64,000 nt of DNA, taken from the NCBI RefSeq assembly GCF_014269035.2, contig NZ_JABWRP020000013.1, positions 124,001 to 188,000 of the forward strand. Reading direction: 5' to 3'. Within the stretch, counting starts at the first letter, position 1. The number at the start of each line of letters is the position of its first letter. The notes under the pieces were generated by a model, which saw only the letters and a list, made by a program, of their open reading frames with translations, did not search any database and had not been told where the DNA came from. The position numbers and the translations under genes are program-made. Positions 53,465 to 60,529 of the stretch are shown in pieces. The DNA comes from Pseudomonas vlassakiae (GTDB lineage Bacteria; Pseudomonadota; Gammaproteobacteria; Pseudomonadales; Pseudomonadaceae).

Positions 53465-54700
53465 ATGGCGTTGATCGTACAGAAATTTGGCGGCACCTCT
53501 GTCGGTTCCATCGAGCGGATCGAGCAGGTAGCCGAAAAGGTCAAGAAACACCGTGAAGCGGGCGACGACCTGGTGGTTGTGCTGTCGGCCATGAGCGGTG
53601 AAACCAATCGCCTGATCGATCTGGCCAAGCAGATCACCGATCAGCCGGTTCCGCGTGAGCTGGATGTGATCGTGTCGACCGGTGAGCAGGTCACCATTGC
53701 CCTGTTGACCATGGCCTTGATCAAGCGTGGTGTGCCAGCGGTGTCCTACACCGGCAACCAGGTGCGCATCCTCACCGACAGCGCGCACAACAAGGCGCGC
53801 ATCCTGCAGATCGACGACCAGAAGATCCGTGCCGACCTCAAGGAAGGCCGCGTGGTCGTGGTGGCCGGTTTCCAGGGTGTCGACGAGCACGGCAGCATCA
53901 CTACCCTCGGCCGCGGTGGCTCCGACACCACCGGCGTGGCCCTGGCGGCTGCGCTGAAGGCAGACGAGTGCCAGATCTACACCGACGTCGATGGCGTCTA
54001 CACCACCGACCCGCGCGTTGTGCCGCAAGCGCAGCGCCTGGAGAAGATCACCTTCGAAGAGATGCTGGAAATGGCCAGCCTTGGTTCCAAGGTGTTGCAG
54101 ATCCGCTCGGTGGAGTTCGCCGGCAAGTACAACGTTCCGCTGCGCGTGCTGCACAGCTTCAAGGAGGGTCCAGGTACCCTCATTACCATTGATGAAGAGG
54201 AATCCATGGAACAGCCGATCATTTCCGGTATCGCCTTCAACCGTGATGAGGCCAAGCTGACCATTCGTGGCGTACCGGACACCCCGGGCGTTGCCTTCAA
54301 GATCCTCGGCCCGATCAGCGCTTCGAACATCGAGGTGGACATGATCGTGCAGAACGTTTCCCACGATAACACCACCGACTTCACCTTCACCGTGCACCGC
54401 AACGAGTACGAGAAGGCCTACAGCGTGCTGGAAAACACCGCGCGTGAGATCGGTGCCCGTGAAGTGATCGGCGACACCAAGATCGCCAAGGTGTCGATCG
54501 TCGGCGTTGGCATGCGCTCCCACGCGGGCGTTGCCAGCCGCATGTTCGAAGCCCTGGCCAAGGAGAGCATCAACATCCAGATGATCTCCACCTCCGAAAT
54601 CAAGGTCTCGGTGGTCATTGAAGAGAAGTACCTGGAGCTGGCCGTACGCGCGCTGCACACCGCGTTCGAACTTGACGCTCCGGCCCGACAGGGCGAGTAA
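53465..54700 (+). CDS. lysC: Aspartokinase
   Basis: 411 residues. First step of Lys, Met and Thr synthesis. KFGGTSVGSIERIE N-terminal motif, GRGGSDTTGVALAAAL, DVDGVYTTDPR, then two ACT domains for feedback by Lys and Thr (about residues 265-400). An in-frame ATG at 54206 with GAAGAGG 5 bases upstream could give a 164-residue beta subunit containing only the ACT region. A terminator hairpin follows. Confidence 0.96.
   Translation: MALIVQKFGGTSVGSIERIEQVAEKVKKHREAGDDLVVVLSAMSGETNRLIDLAKQITDQPVPRELDVIVSTGEQVTIALLTMALIKRGVPAVSYTGNQVRILTDSAHNKARILQIDDQKIRADLKEGRVVVVAGFQGVDEHGSITTLGRGGSDTTGVALAAALKADECQIYTDVDGVYTTDPRVVPQAQRLEKITFEEMLEMASLGSKVLQIRSVEFAGKYNVPLRVLHSFKEGPGTLITIDEEESMEQPIISGIAFNRDEAKLTIRGVPDTPGVAFKILGPISASNIEVDMIVQNVSHDNTTDFTFTVHRNEYEKAYSVLENTAREIGAREVIGDTKIAKVSIVGVGMRSHAGVASRMFEALAKESINIQMISTSEIKVSVVIEEKYLELAVRALHTAFELDAPARQGE
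54206..54700 (+). other. Putative internal translation product: aspartokinase beta subunit
   Basis: ATG 54206 starts MEQPIISGIAFNRDEAK in the lysC frame, with GAAGAGG as ribosome-binding site. In alpha2-beta2 aspartokinases the regulatory beta chain is made in this way from the same mRNA. Confidence 0.6.
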
Positions 54701-54713
54701 CGCCTGGCCTGGA

Positions 54714-54734
54714 GGGCGCGGCTTAGCCGCGCCC
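54714..54734 (+). terminator. lysC hairpin
   Basis: GGGCGCGGC-TTA-GCCGCGCCC, a perfect 9-bp stem 14 bases after lysC; followed by TTCGCGTTT. Confidence 0.65.
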
Positions 54735-54865
54735 TTCGCGTTTCTGGTCGCCACGCAGGCCTTGTCCTGCCAGCGGGGCGATCATCCAGGCCATGTGCGT
54801 CGTCCGCGCTCAGGCCTGACATCCCAAGACTGTAACCCCTGAATGTTTTGCGTAAGGAGAAAGCT

Positions 54866-55054
54866 ATGTTGATTCTGACTCGTCGGTGCGCCGAGAGCCT
54901 GATCATTGGAGACGGCGAGATCACCGTGACGGTGCTCGGCGTGAAAGGCAACCAGGTGCGTATTGGTGTCAGCGCCCCTAAAGAAGTGGCCGTTCACCGC
55001 GAAGAAATCTACCTGCGGATCAAGAAAGAGAAGGACGAGGAGCCAAGCCTTTAA
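54866..55054 (+). CDS. rsmA: Carbon storage/secondary-metabolite regulator RsmA (CsrA)
   Basis: 62 residues: MLILTRRCAESLIIGDGEITV ... VRIGVSAPKEVAVHREEIYLRI, the complete CsrA fold including RNA-binding Arg in the final VHREE segment. It binds GGA in hairpin loops and represses translation; antagonised by RsmX/Y/Z RNAs in pseudomonads. Strong SD (AAGGAGAAAGCT ATG). An unusual all-A/T hairpin follows the stop. Confidence 0.96.
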   Translation: MLILTRRCAESLIIGDGEITVTVLGVKGNQVRIGVSAPKEVAVHREEIYLRIKKEKDEEPSL

Positions 55055-55080
55055 TTTTTTTGAAGTTTTTTTCAAAAAAA
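55055..55080 (+). terminator. A/T-only hairpin after rsmA
   Basis: TTTTTTTGAA-GTTTTT-TTCAAAAAAA is a perfect 10-bp stem almost without GC. It is a weak candidate terminator or a spacer between rsmA and the tRNA cluster. Confidence 0.4.
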
Positions 55081-55126
55081 GGGTTGCAAACGAGGAAGAG
55101 CCTGTTTAATATTCGCCTCGTGTTGC

Positions 55127-55217
55127 GGTGAGGTGGCCGAGTGGCCGAAGGCGCTCCCCTGCTAAGGGAGTATACCTCATAAGGGTATCGGGGGTTCGAA
55201 TCCCCCCTTCACCGCCA
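55127..55217 (+). tRNA. tRNA-Ser (GCT)
   Basis: 91 bases with the long variable arm of class II tRNAs; anticodon loop CTGCTAA, acceptor stem GGTGAGG/CTTCACC and encoded GCCA end. First gene of a five-tRNA cluster. Confidence 0.96.
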
Positions 55218-55323
55218 TTATTTGCGTAGGGCGCTGTAAACGGTAAGAACGCTAAGTCGTTGAAGTTAAACGAAAAAGTTCTTGCAAAAATGTTTCAGCG
55301 AACTATCATGCGCGGCAAGACAC

Positions 55324-55400
55324 GGACTCATAGCTCAGCTGGATAGAGTACTCGGCTACGAACCGAGCGGTCGCAGGTTCGAATCCTGCTGAGTCCGCCA
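55324..55400 (+). tRNA. tRNA-Arg (ACG), copy 1
   Basis: 77 bases, anticodon loop CTACGAA, acceptor GGACTCA/TGAGTCC, encoded CCA. The A34 is expected to be edited to inosine by TadA. Sequence identical to the three following copies. Confidence 0.97.
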
Positions 55401-55472
55401 CTTTTGAAGTGGCTTTGCATGCAAGGCTGCTTCAAATCACCAGTGGTAACCTGGTCTAAAATTACCAATCGC

Positions 55473-55549
55473 GGACTCATAGCTCAGCTGGATAGAGTAC
55501 TCGGCTACGAACCGAGCGGTCGCAGGTTCGAATCCTGCTGAGTCCGCCA
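55473..55549 (+). tRNA. tRNA-Arg (ACG), copy 2
   Basis: Identical 77-base gene, 149 bases after copy 1. The spacer between contains a hairpin (TTTGAAG...CTTCAAA). Confidence 0.97.
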
Positions 55550-55620
55550 CTTTTTGAAGTGGCTCTGCTTGCAAAGTCGCTTCATTCACCAGCGGTATCT
55601 GGTTTGAAACTGCCAACCAC

Positions 55621-55697
55621 GGACTCATAGCTCAGCTGGATAGAGTACTCGGCTACGAACCGAGCGGTCGCAGGTTCGAATCCTGCTGAGTCCGCCA
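55621..55697 (+). tRNA. tRNA-Arg (ACG), copy 3
   Basis: Identical 77-base gene, 148 bases after copy 2; spacer hairpin similar but with compensating changes. Confidence 0.97.
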
Positions 55698-55766
55698 CTT
55701 TTGAAGTGGCTCTGCTTGCAAAGTCGCTTCATCACCAGCGGTATCTGGTTTGAAACTGCCAACCAC

Positions 55767-55843
55767 GGACTCATAGCTCAGCTGGATAGAGTACTCGGCT
55801 ACGAACCGAGCGGTCGCAGGTTCGAATCCTGCTGAGTCCGCCA
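55767..55843 (+). tRNA. tRNA-Arg (ACG), copy 4
   Basis: Identical 77-base gene, 146 bases after copy 3; the last of the cluster, followed by a terminator. Confidence 0.97.
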
Positions 55844-55853
55844 TACACGATAA

Positions 55854-55885
55854 GAAGCCCGCTCATTTGAGCGGGCTTTTTGTTT
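55854..55885 (+). terminator. tRNA cluster terminator
   Basis: AAGCCCGCTC-ATTT-GAGCGGGCTTTTTG, 10 bases past the last tRNA. Confidence 0.92.
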
Positions 55886-56222
55886 TTCTCTTTCACTGTT
55901 TTGTCAGTGATGCCTGACTAGACTGCACAGTAACCAGCCCGACAGACTTTTGCGCGGTGAATGTGTTCTTTATCACGCGCATGCCGTCGCACAGGTAGCA
56001 TCGAGCGTTGTCCCAGCTTTATCTCGCAAACGATTGTTCTGGCCGAAATTTTAAGCGATCTGACAGCTTAGGCAGTGTATGATTGCGCCCGTCAGCCCCG
56101 CCGGGGCTTGTGGAAAACCACCATGGACTTACCCAGTAGTTACTCCCTAACAAGATTCATACAGCTAGATCTGACTGATTGATTCTCCCGGCGTGCTCCG
56201 CTGCTGGGAGTGGAGTTCGCCT
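55886..56222. other. Leader region of mgtE
   Basis: 337 bases without a supported gene. It holds two hairpins: CAGCCCCGCCGGGGCTTG near 56093-56110 and CTCCCGGCG...CGCTGCTGGGAG at 56183-56210, the second abutting the mgtE ribosome-binding site. A leader-based control by Mg2+ is possible, but I do not recognise a known riboswitch. Confidence 0.45.
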
Positions 56223-57665
56223 ATGACTGAAGTAGAAGTAAAGAAAGCTCAAGAGAGCCTGCAGGATCGCCTGGCCCAGGTGGTCGAACTGCTGCAGCGC
56301 CAACGTGTGGTGGAAGACCTGACCCATCGTCAGGAAGGTCAGCACAACGATCTGGTGGAAAACCTCGTCCACCGCCAGAACCTGGTCGACCTGCAGCGCA
56401 AGCTGGACGACCTGCACCCAGCCGACGTCGCCTACATCCTCGAAGCCTTGCCCTTGCAAGACCGTCTGACGGTCTGGCAGCTGGTGCGCTCGGACCGTGA
56501 CGGCGACATCCTCCTCGAAGTATCCGACTCTGTTCGTCAGTCGCTGATCGCCGACATGGACGATCACGAGATCCTGGCTGCCGCCAAGGAAATGGACGCC
56601 GACGAACTGGCCGACCTGGCGCCAGAGCTGCCGCGTGACGTGGTTCACGAGCTGATGGAAAGCCTCGATGCCCAGCAGCGCGAGCGGGTCCGCTCGGCAC
56701 TGAGTTACGACGAGGAGCAGGTCGGTGCGCTGATGGACTTCGAGATGGTCACCATCCGCGAAGACGTCAGCCTGGAAGTGGTGCTGCGCTACCTGCGCCG
56801 CCTGAAAGAGTTGCCCAACCATACCGACAAGCTGTTCGTGGTCGACTATGAAGGCATTCTCAAGGGCGTATTGCCAATCAAGCGCCTGTTGGTCAACGAC
56901 CCAGAGAAGAAAGTGGCGGAGGTCATGGCGACCGACCCCGTGTCTTTTCATCCTGAGGAAGATGCCTACGACGCGGCTCAGGCCTTCGAACGTTATGACC
57001 TGGTTTCGGCGCCAGTGGTCGACAAGGGTGATCGTCTGATCGGCCGTCTGACGATTGACGAGATGGTTGACCTGATCCGTGAGGAGAGCGAAAGCGAAGT
57101 CCTCAACATGGCCGGTCTGCGTGAAGAGGAAGACATCTTCGCCTCGGTCTGGCGTTCGCTGCGCAACCGTTGGGCCTGGCTGGCGATCAACCTGATTACC
57201 GCCTTTGTCGCCTCGCGGGTGATCGGCTTGTTCGAAGGATCGATCGAGAAGCTGGTGGCGCTGGCTGCGCTGATGCCCATCGTTGCCGGTATTGGTGGCA
57301 ACTCGGGCAACCAGACCATCACCATGATCGTCCGTGCCATGGCACTGGACCAGGTGTCGCCGGGCAATACCAGCCGGCTGATGCGCAAGGAGTTGGCGGT
57401 GGGGCTGCTCAATGGCCTGGTCTGGGGCGGGGTTATCGGCGCGGTGGCCTTCTGGCTCTATGGCAGCTGGTCCCTGGGCGTGGTGATGACCGCCGCCATG
57501 ACGCTGAACCTGTTGCTGGCGGCCTTCATGGGCGTGCTGATTCCCATGACCCTGACACGCCTGGGGCGCGATCCGGCCATGGGCTCGAGCGTGATGATCA
57601 CCGCCGTGACCGACAGTGGCGGCTTCTTCATCTTCCTGGGCCTGGCGACACTGTTCCTGCTCTGA
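56223..57665 (+). CDS. mgtE: Magnesium transporter MgtE
   Basis: 480 residues. Cytosolic MgtE_N superhelical domain (residues 20-130), a CBS pair (VMATDPVSFHPEEDAYDAAQAFER), then five membrane helices with PIVAGIGGNSGNQTIT and the C-terminal LTRLGRDPAMGSSVMITAVTD. A Mg2+-gated Mg2+ channel. ATG 56223; terminator downstream (57694-57719). Confidence 0.95.
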   Translation: MTEVEVKKAQESLQDRLAQVVELLQRQRVVEDLTHRQEGQHNDLVENLVHRQNLVDLQRKLDDLHPADVAYILEALPLQDRLTVWQLVRSDRDGDILLEVSDSVRQSLIADMDDHEILAAAKEMDADELADLAPELPRDVVHELMESLDAQQRERVRSALSYDEEQVGALMDFEMVTIREDVSLEVVLRYLRRLKELPNHTDKLFVVDYEGILKGVLPIKRLLVNDPEKKVAEVMATDPVSFHPEEDAYDAAQAFERYDLVSAPVVDKGDRLIGRLTIDEMVDLIREESESEVLNMAGLREEEDIFASVWRSLRNRWAWLAINLITAFVASRVIGLFEGSIEKLVALAALMPIVAGIGGNSGNQTITMIVRAMALDQVSPGNTSRLMRKELAVGLLNGLVWGGVIGAVAFWLYGSWSLGVVMTAAMTLNLLLAAFMGVLIPMTLTRLGRDPAMGSSVMITAVTDSGGFFIFLGLATLFLL

Positions 57666-57693
57666 AGCGCCAGCAGAAAAACAAGCCCAACCA

Positions 57694-57719
57694 AAAAAGC
57701 CAGCATACGCTGGCTTTTT
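57694..57719 (+). terminator. mgtE terminator
   Basis: AAAAAGCCAGC-ATAC-GCTGGCTTTTT; also suited to stop amrZ transcripts on the other strand. Confidence 0.9.
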
Positions 57720-57740
57720 CGTGTCTGCTCGCTGTCGGCC

Positions 57741-58067
57741 TCAGGAGGCGTCGGCGGCCATTTCCACATCGTGAGCGATGAGGGCCACCAGCGCATTCTG
57801 CTGGCGGTGCGACAGCTGGCGGAAACGTTGCAGGAGCTCGCGCTCATGCAGCGACAGCTCCGGGCTGTCCAGGCGCATGCTCAGCTCGTCGCCCAGCGCA
57901 CCTTCCTGGATAAGGCTCTGCTCCAGGCGCGCGATGATCTCGGAGTTCATGCTGCGGTGATGGTTGCGCGCTACCTCGGCAATGCGCTCACGCATCCCGT
58001 CTGGCAGGCGGACGACGAACTTGTCAGCGGTGCGGCTCGAATAAATAGCCTGTTTCATTGGGCGCAT
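57741..58067 (-). CDS. amrZ: Ribbon-helix-helix regulator AmrZ
   Basis: 108 residues. YSSRTADKFVVRLPDGMRERIAEVARNHHRSMNSEII is the Arc-type DNA-binding segment, and the tail SPELSLHERELLQRFRQL matches P. aeruginosa AmrZ/AlgZ, which controls alginate, motility and c-di-GMP genes. ATG 58067 (MRPMKQA) agrees with the P. aeruginosa start. A possible AlgU-type promoter lies about 200 bases upstream. Confidence 0.95.
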   Translation of the reverse strand: MRPMKQAIYSSRTADKFVVRLPDGMRERIAEVARNHHRSMNSEIIARLEQSLIQEGALGDELSMRLDSPELSLHERELLQRFRQLSHRQQNALVALIAHDVEMAADAS

Positions 58068-58414
58068 ATAAATTGACCGGATTTACTGGTTCAGGGGAAG
58101 CGGTTCTCAAATTGGCCGCACGGGGTGGAAGTACGACCGTGGCGACGACAAAATGTTCAACCGTCATGAATATTTGGAAGGTCATCTTGCCTCATGGCCG
58201 CCGTTTCCTTGGCGTCAATTCTGTGACAAATAGTGAGCCGGATAAAGGCTTTTTGCCAGTACCAATTATCAGAAATGAGTACTGGTTTGAAAAGTTTTAC
58301 ATCATCCGGCCCGTCGCACCGTCAGCCTTTTGCCGCCAAAAACCTGTAAAACGCAGCAAAGGACGCAGAAAACACCTAGAATGCGCGGGTTTCCTTCCAT
58401 AGAGCATAGTGGCT
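58068..58414. other. Divergent amrZ/phnN intergenic region
   Basis: About 350 bases, clearly more AT-rich than the flanks, with no supported gene. It would hold the long amrZ 5' leader and the phnN promoter. Confidence 0.5.
58269..58297 (-). promoter_or_regulatory. Candidate AlgU (sigma-22) promoter for amrZ
   Basis: On the minus strand AAACTT-N18-TCTGA resembles GAACTT-N16/17-TCtgA with one base changed and a long spacer. Position ~200 bases ahead of amrZ agrees with the distant AlgT-dependent start reported for P. aeruginosa algZ. Confidence 0.35.
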
Positions 58415-59002
58415 ATGCAACATGACGCAAGCGCCCGAGATGGAGCCTCAGGCCGCCTGATATTCCTGATAGGACCCTCCGGTTCGGGAAAAGATTCCCT
58501 GATCGATGCCGCGCGTGCGCAATTGTCTGCGGCAGGCGTCGAAATAGCCCGTCGCATCATTACCCGTTCCGCCGAAGCCAAGGGTGAAGCGGCCCATGGC
58601 GTCAGCGCGGAGCGGTTCGCGCAGCTGCGCGAAGAGGGCGCGTTCGCCATGCACTGGCGAGCCAATGGCCTGGAGTACGGGATACCGGCCCAGGTGGACA
58701 CGTGGCTGGCGCAGGGGCGCTCGGTGCTGGTCAATGGTTCCAGGGCTTATTTGCCAGAAGCCCAGGCGCGTTACCCTGGTCTTTTGGCAGTGTGCCTGGA
58801 CGTGCAGCCCGCCGTGCTGCGTGAACGCTTGCTGGCCCGTGGGCGGGAGACCCCGGAGCAAGTCGACCAGCGCCTGGCGCGCAATGCGCTGCTGCAATTG
58901 AACGCTGGGCCATCGCTGCACCACCTCGACAATTCAGGGGAGTTGGCCACGGCGGTGGCGGCCTTGCTCGATCTGCTGCGCCAGGAAAAGTTGCTTGGCT
59001 GA
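58415..59002 (+). CDS. phnN: Ribose 1,5-bisphosphate phosphokinase PhnN-like
   Basis: 195 residues with Walker A FLIGPSGSGKDSL, RRIITRSAEAKGEAAHGVS and YGIPAQVDTWLAQGRSVLVNGSR; a guanylate-kinase-like fold. PhnN makes PRPP from ribose 1,5-bisphosphate, last step of C-P lyase catabolism. No other phn gene is present in the window. Start at ATG 58415; the GTG two codons earlier is an alternative. Confidence 0.85.
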   Translation: MQHDASARDGASGRLIFLIGPSGSGKDSLIDAARAQLSAAGVEIARRIITRSAEAKGEAAHGVSAERFAQLREEGAFAMHWRANGLEYGIPAQVDTWLAQGRSVLVNGSRAYLPEAQARYPGLLAVCLDVQPAVLRERLLARGRETPEQVDQRLARNALLQLNAGPSLHHLDNSGELATAVAALLDLLRQEKLLG

Positions 59003-59128
59003 GCGGCTTTCAGAAACCCCCTACGTGCAAAAAGCCCGATTCAGGCATGACAAACGGTGGCGCGCTGGTTAACATGCTCGCCGTCCCGCTGCTGCTGCTT
59101 TCAGTCAGCACATGGCTGGCGGGTTGCA

Positions 59129-59203
59129 GTCCCTGTAGTTTAATGGATAGAACGGGGTCCTCCTAAGACTCTGGTGCAGGTTCGATTCCTGCCGGGGACG
59201 CCA
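59129..59203 (+). tRNA. tRNA-Arg (CCT)
   Basis: 75 bases; anticodon loop CTCCTAA, acceptor GTCCCTG/CGGGGAC, encoded GCCA. A lone tRNA gene at the boundary between the backbone and the siderophore-like genes. Confidence 0.95.
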
Positions 59204-59404
59204 TCCACGCTAAATCCCTCCCTCTGCCCCTCGTTTCCTTTGCACAAGGCCGACGTGCGCCGTACGCGCCACCGGAGCTTGCTGTCTTTTCATCGAGGGT
59301 CGAAGGATGCTTGCCGCCATTTGTTTCAAGGCCAGCCAGGTGCTGCCTGTTGCCAATCAGTTGCTGCTCAACCCGCTGCGGCCAGCTGCCGCGAGGGGGA
59401 GGCC
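59204..59404. other. Gap between tRNA-Arg(CCT) and the hydroxylase gene
   Basis: No integrase, direct repeat of the tRNA end or promoter motif that I can recognise. It must carry the promoter for the hydroxylase/NRPS genes; I saw no PvdS-type (TAAAT) element. Confidence 0.4.
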
Positions 59405-60382
59405 ATGAGTGCCACACTGGAACTGCTGGCCCGGCCCCTGCTGCCTGGCCAGCGCAGCCTGCCCTTACTGGTCGAGGCACCCCATGCCGGCCTGGACCTC
59501 AACGAGGCGCTGGAGCCGATCCGTGCGTTGGTGGACCGTCATTTGCTCGATGCCGGTGGCATCCTTTTTCGCGGTTTCGACGTGGGCGGCGCCGAGGCTT
59601 TTCGCAGCTTTGCCGGCGGCTTTGGCCACCCGCTGCTGAACTATGAGTTCGGCTCTACCCCGCGCAGTAACGTTACCCAGGGCGTGTACACCTCTACCGA
59701 ATACCCGCCGCACCAGAAAATCCCGCTGCACAACGAGCAGGCCTACACCCGTGAATGGCCGATGAAGATCTGGTTCTACAGCATGATCGCCGCCCAGAGC
59801 GGCGGGGAAACGCCCATCGCCGACAGCCGCGAAGTGTTCCGCCGGATCGCCCCGCGTATCCACGAGCGTTTCAATCGTCATGGGCTGATGTACGTGCGCA
59901 ACTTCGGCAATGGCCTGGATGTGCCTTGGGAGCAGGTGTTCAACAGTGACGATCCGGCAGTGGTGCAAGCCTACTGCCAACGCCATGCGATCACCTGCGA
60001 ATGGAAGGACGACGGCGAACTGCGGACTCGCCAGACCTGCCAGGCCGTGGCCCGCCACCCGCGAACCTTTGAGGATGTGTGGTTCAACCAGGCGCACCTG
60101 TTCCATGTGTCCAACCTGCCGCCTGAGGTGCGCGAGAGCTTGCTGGAAATCGTCGACGAGCAAGACCTGCCTCGTAATGTCTATTACGGCGACGGTTCAC
60201 CGATCGAAGACTCGATCCTCGACGAAGTACGCGGTGTGCTGGATGAGTGCACCATCGCCTTCCCCTGGCAGGAAGGCGATGTGCTGATGCTCGATAACAT
60301 GCTCGCCGCCCACGCCCGCAGCAGCTTCACCGGCAAGCGCAAGGTCATCGTGGCCATGGCCGAGGGGCACGGCGCAGGTTGA
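59405..60382 (+). CDS. SyrP-like TauD-family Fe(II)/2-oxoglutarate hydroxylase
   Basis: 325 residues. Iron ligands HNE (in IPLHNEQAYTREWP) and distal His (MLAAHARSSFTGKR with the 2-OG-binding Arg) give the HX(D/E)...H facial triad of the TauD/TfdA family. FGSTPRSNV and YYGDGSPIEDS resemble SyrP-type Asp beta-hydroxylases that act on carrier-bound amino acids. In pyoverdine clusters such enzymes make beta-hydroxy-Asp. SD GGGGAGG before ATG; 147 bases before the NRPS on the same strand. Confidence 0.85.
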   Translation: MSATLELLARPLLPGQRSLPLLVEAPHAGLDLNEALEPIRALVDRHLLDAGGILFRGFDVGGAEAFRSFAGGFGHPLLNYEFGSTPRSNVTQGVYTSTEYPPHQKIPLHNEQAYTREWPMKIWFYSMIAAQSGGETPIADSREVFRRIAPRIHERFNRHGLMYVRNFGNGLDVPWEQVFNSDDPAVVQAYCQRHAITCEWKDDGELRTRQTCQAVARHPRTFEDVWFNQAHLFHVSNLPPEVRESLLEIVDEQDLPRNVYYGDGSPIEDSILDEVRGVLDECTIAFPWQEGDVLMLDNMLAAHARSSFTGKRKVIVAMAEGHGAG

Positions 60383-60529
60383 GCCGCGCAGCGCGGCAGT
60401 CAGCGCAGGCGCGCTGCCGCAAAAGCGCTGCGACGGTTTTGCCAACAGCACCTAAATGCAAGCCGGAACCATTCGTTCAACAGGTATCGCGGAGCCCAGG
60501 GCGGCTCCCATCACCGGTTCGGACGACCT

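Larger units (their letters stand above)
55324..55843 (+). repeat. Tandem array of tRNA-Arg units (~148 bp)
   Basis: Four tRNA genes with related spacers (GAAGTGGCT...GCTTC, then CACCAG-GTAACCTGGT/GTATCTGGTT, then ACCAC/ACCAATC) repeat with period 146-149 bases, the signature of repeated unequal duplication. Confidence 0.9.

Noticed and set aside
55437..55844. Short ORFs on the minus strand across the tRNA-Arg array
   Set aside because: They are read through tRNA genes; the shared peptide (DSAGFEPATARFVAEYSIQL) is just the reverse complement of the repeated tRNA.
55886..56222. M-box or other Mg2+ riboswitch upstream of mgtE
   Set aside because: The leader has hairpins, but I could not match the conserved core of a known Mg2+ riboswitch.
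59204..59404. PvdS-dependent iron-starvation promoter before the hydroxylase
   Set aside because: No TAAAT...CGT element of the PvdS type was found in the gap.
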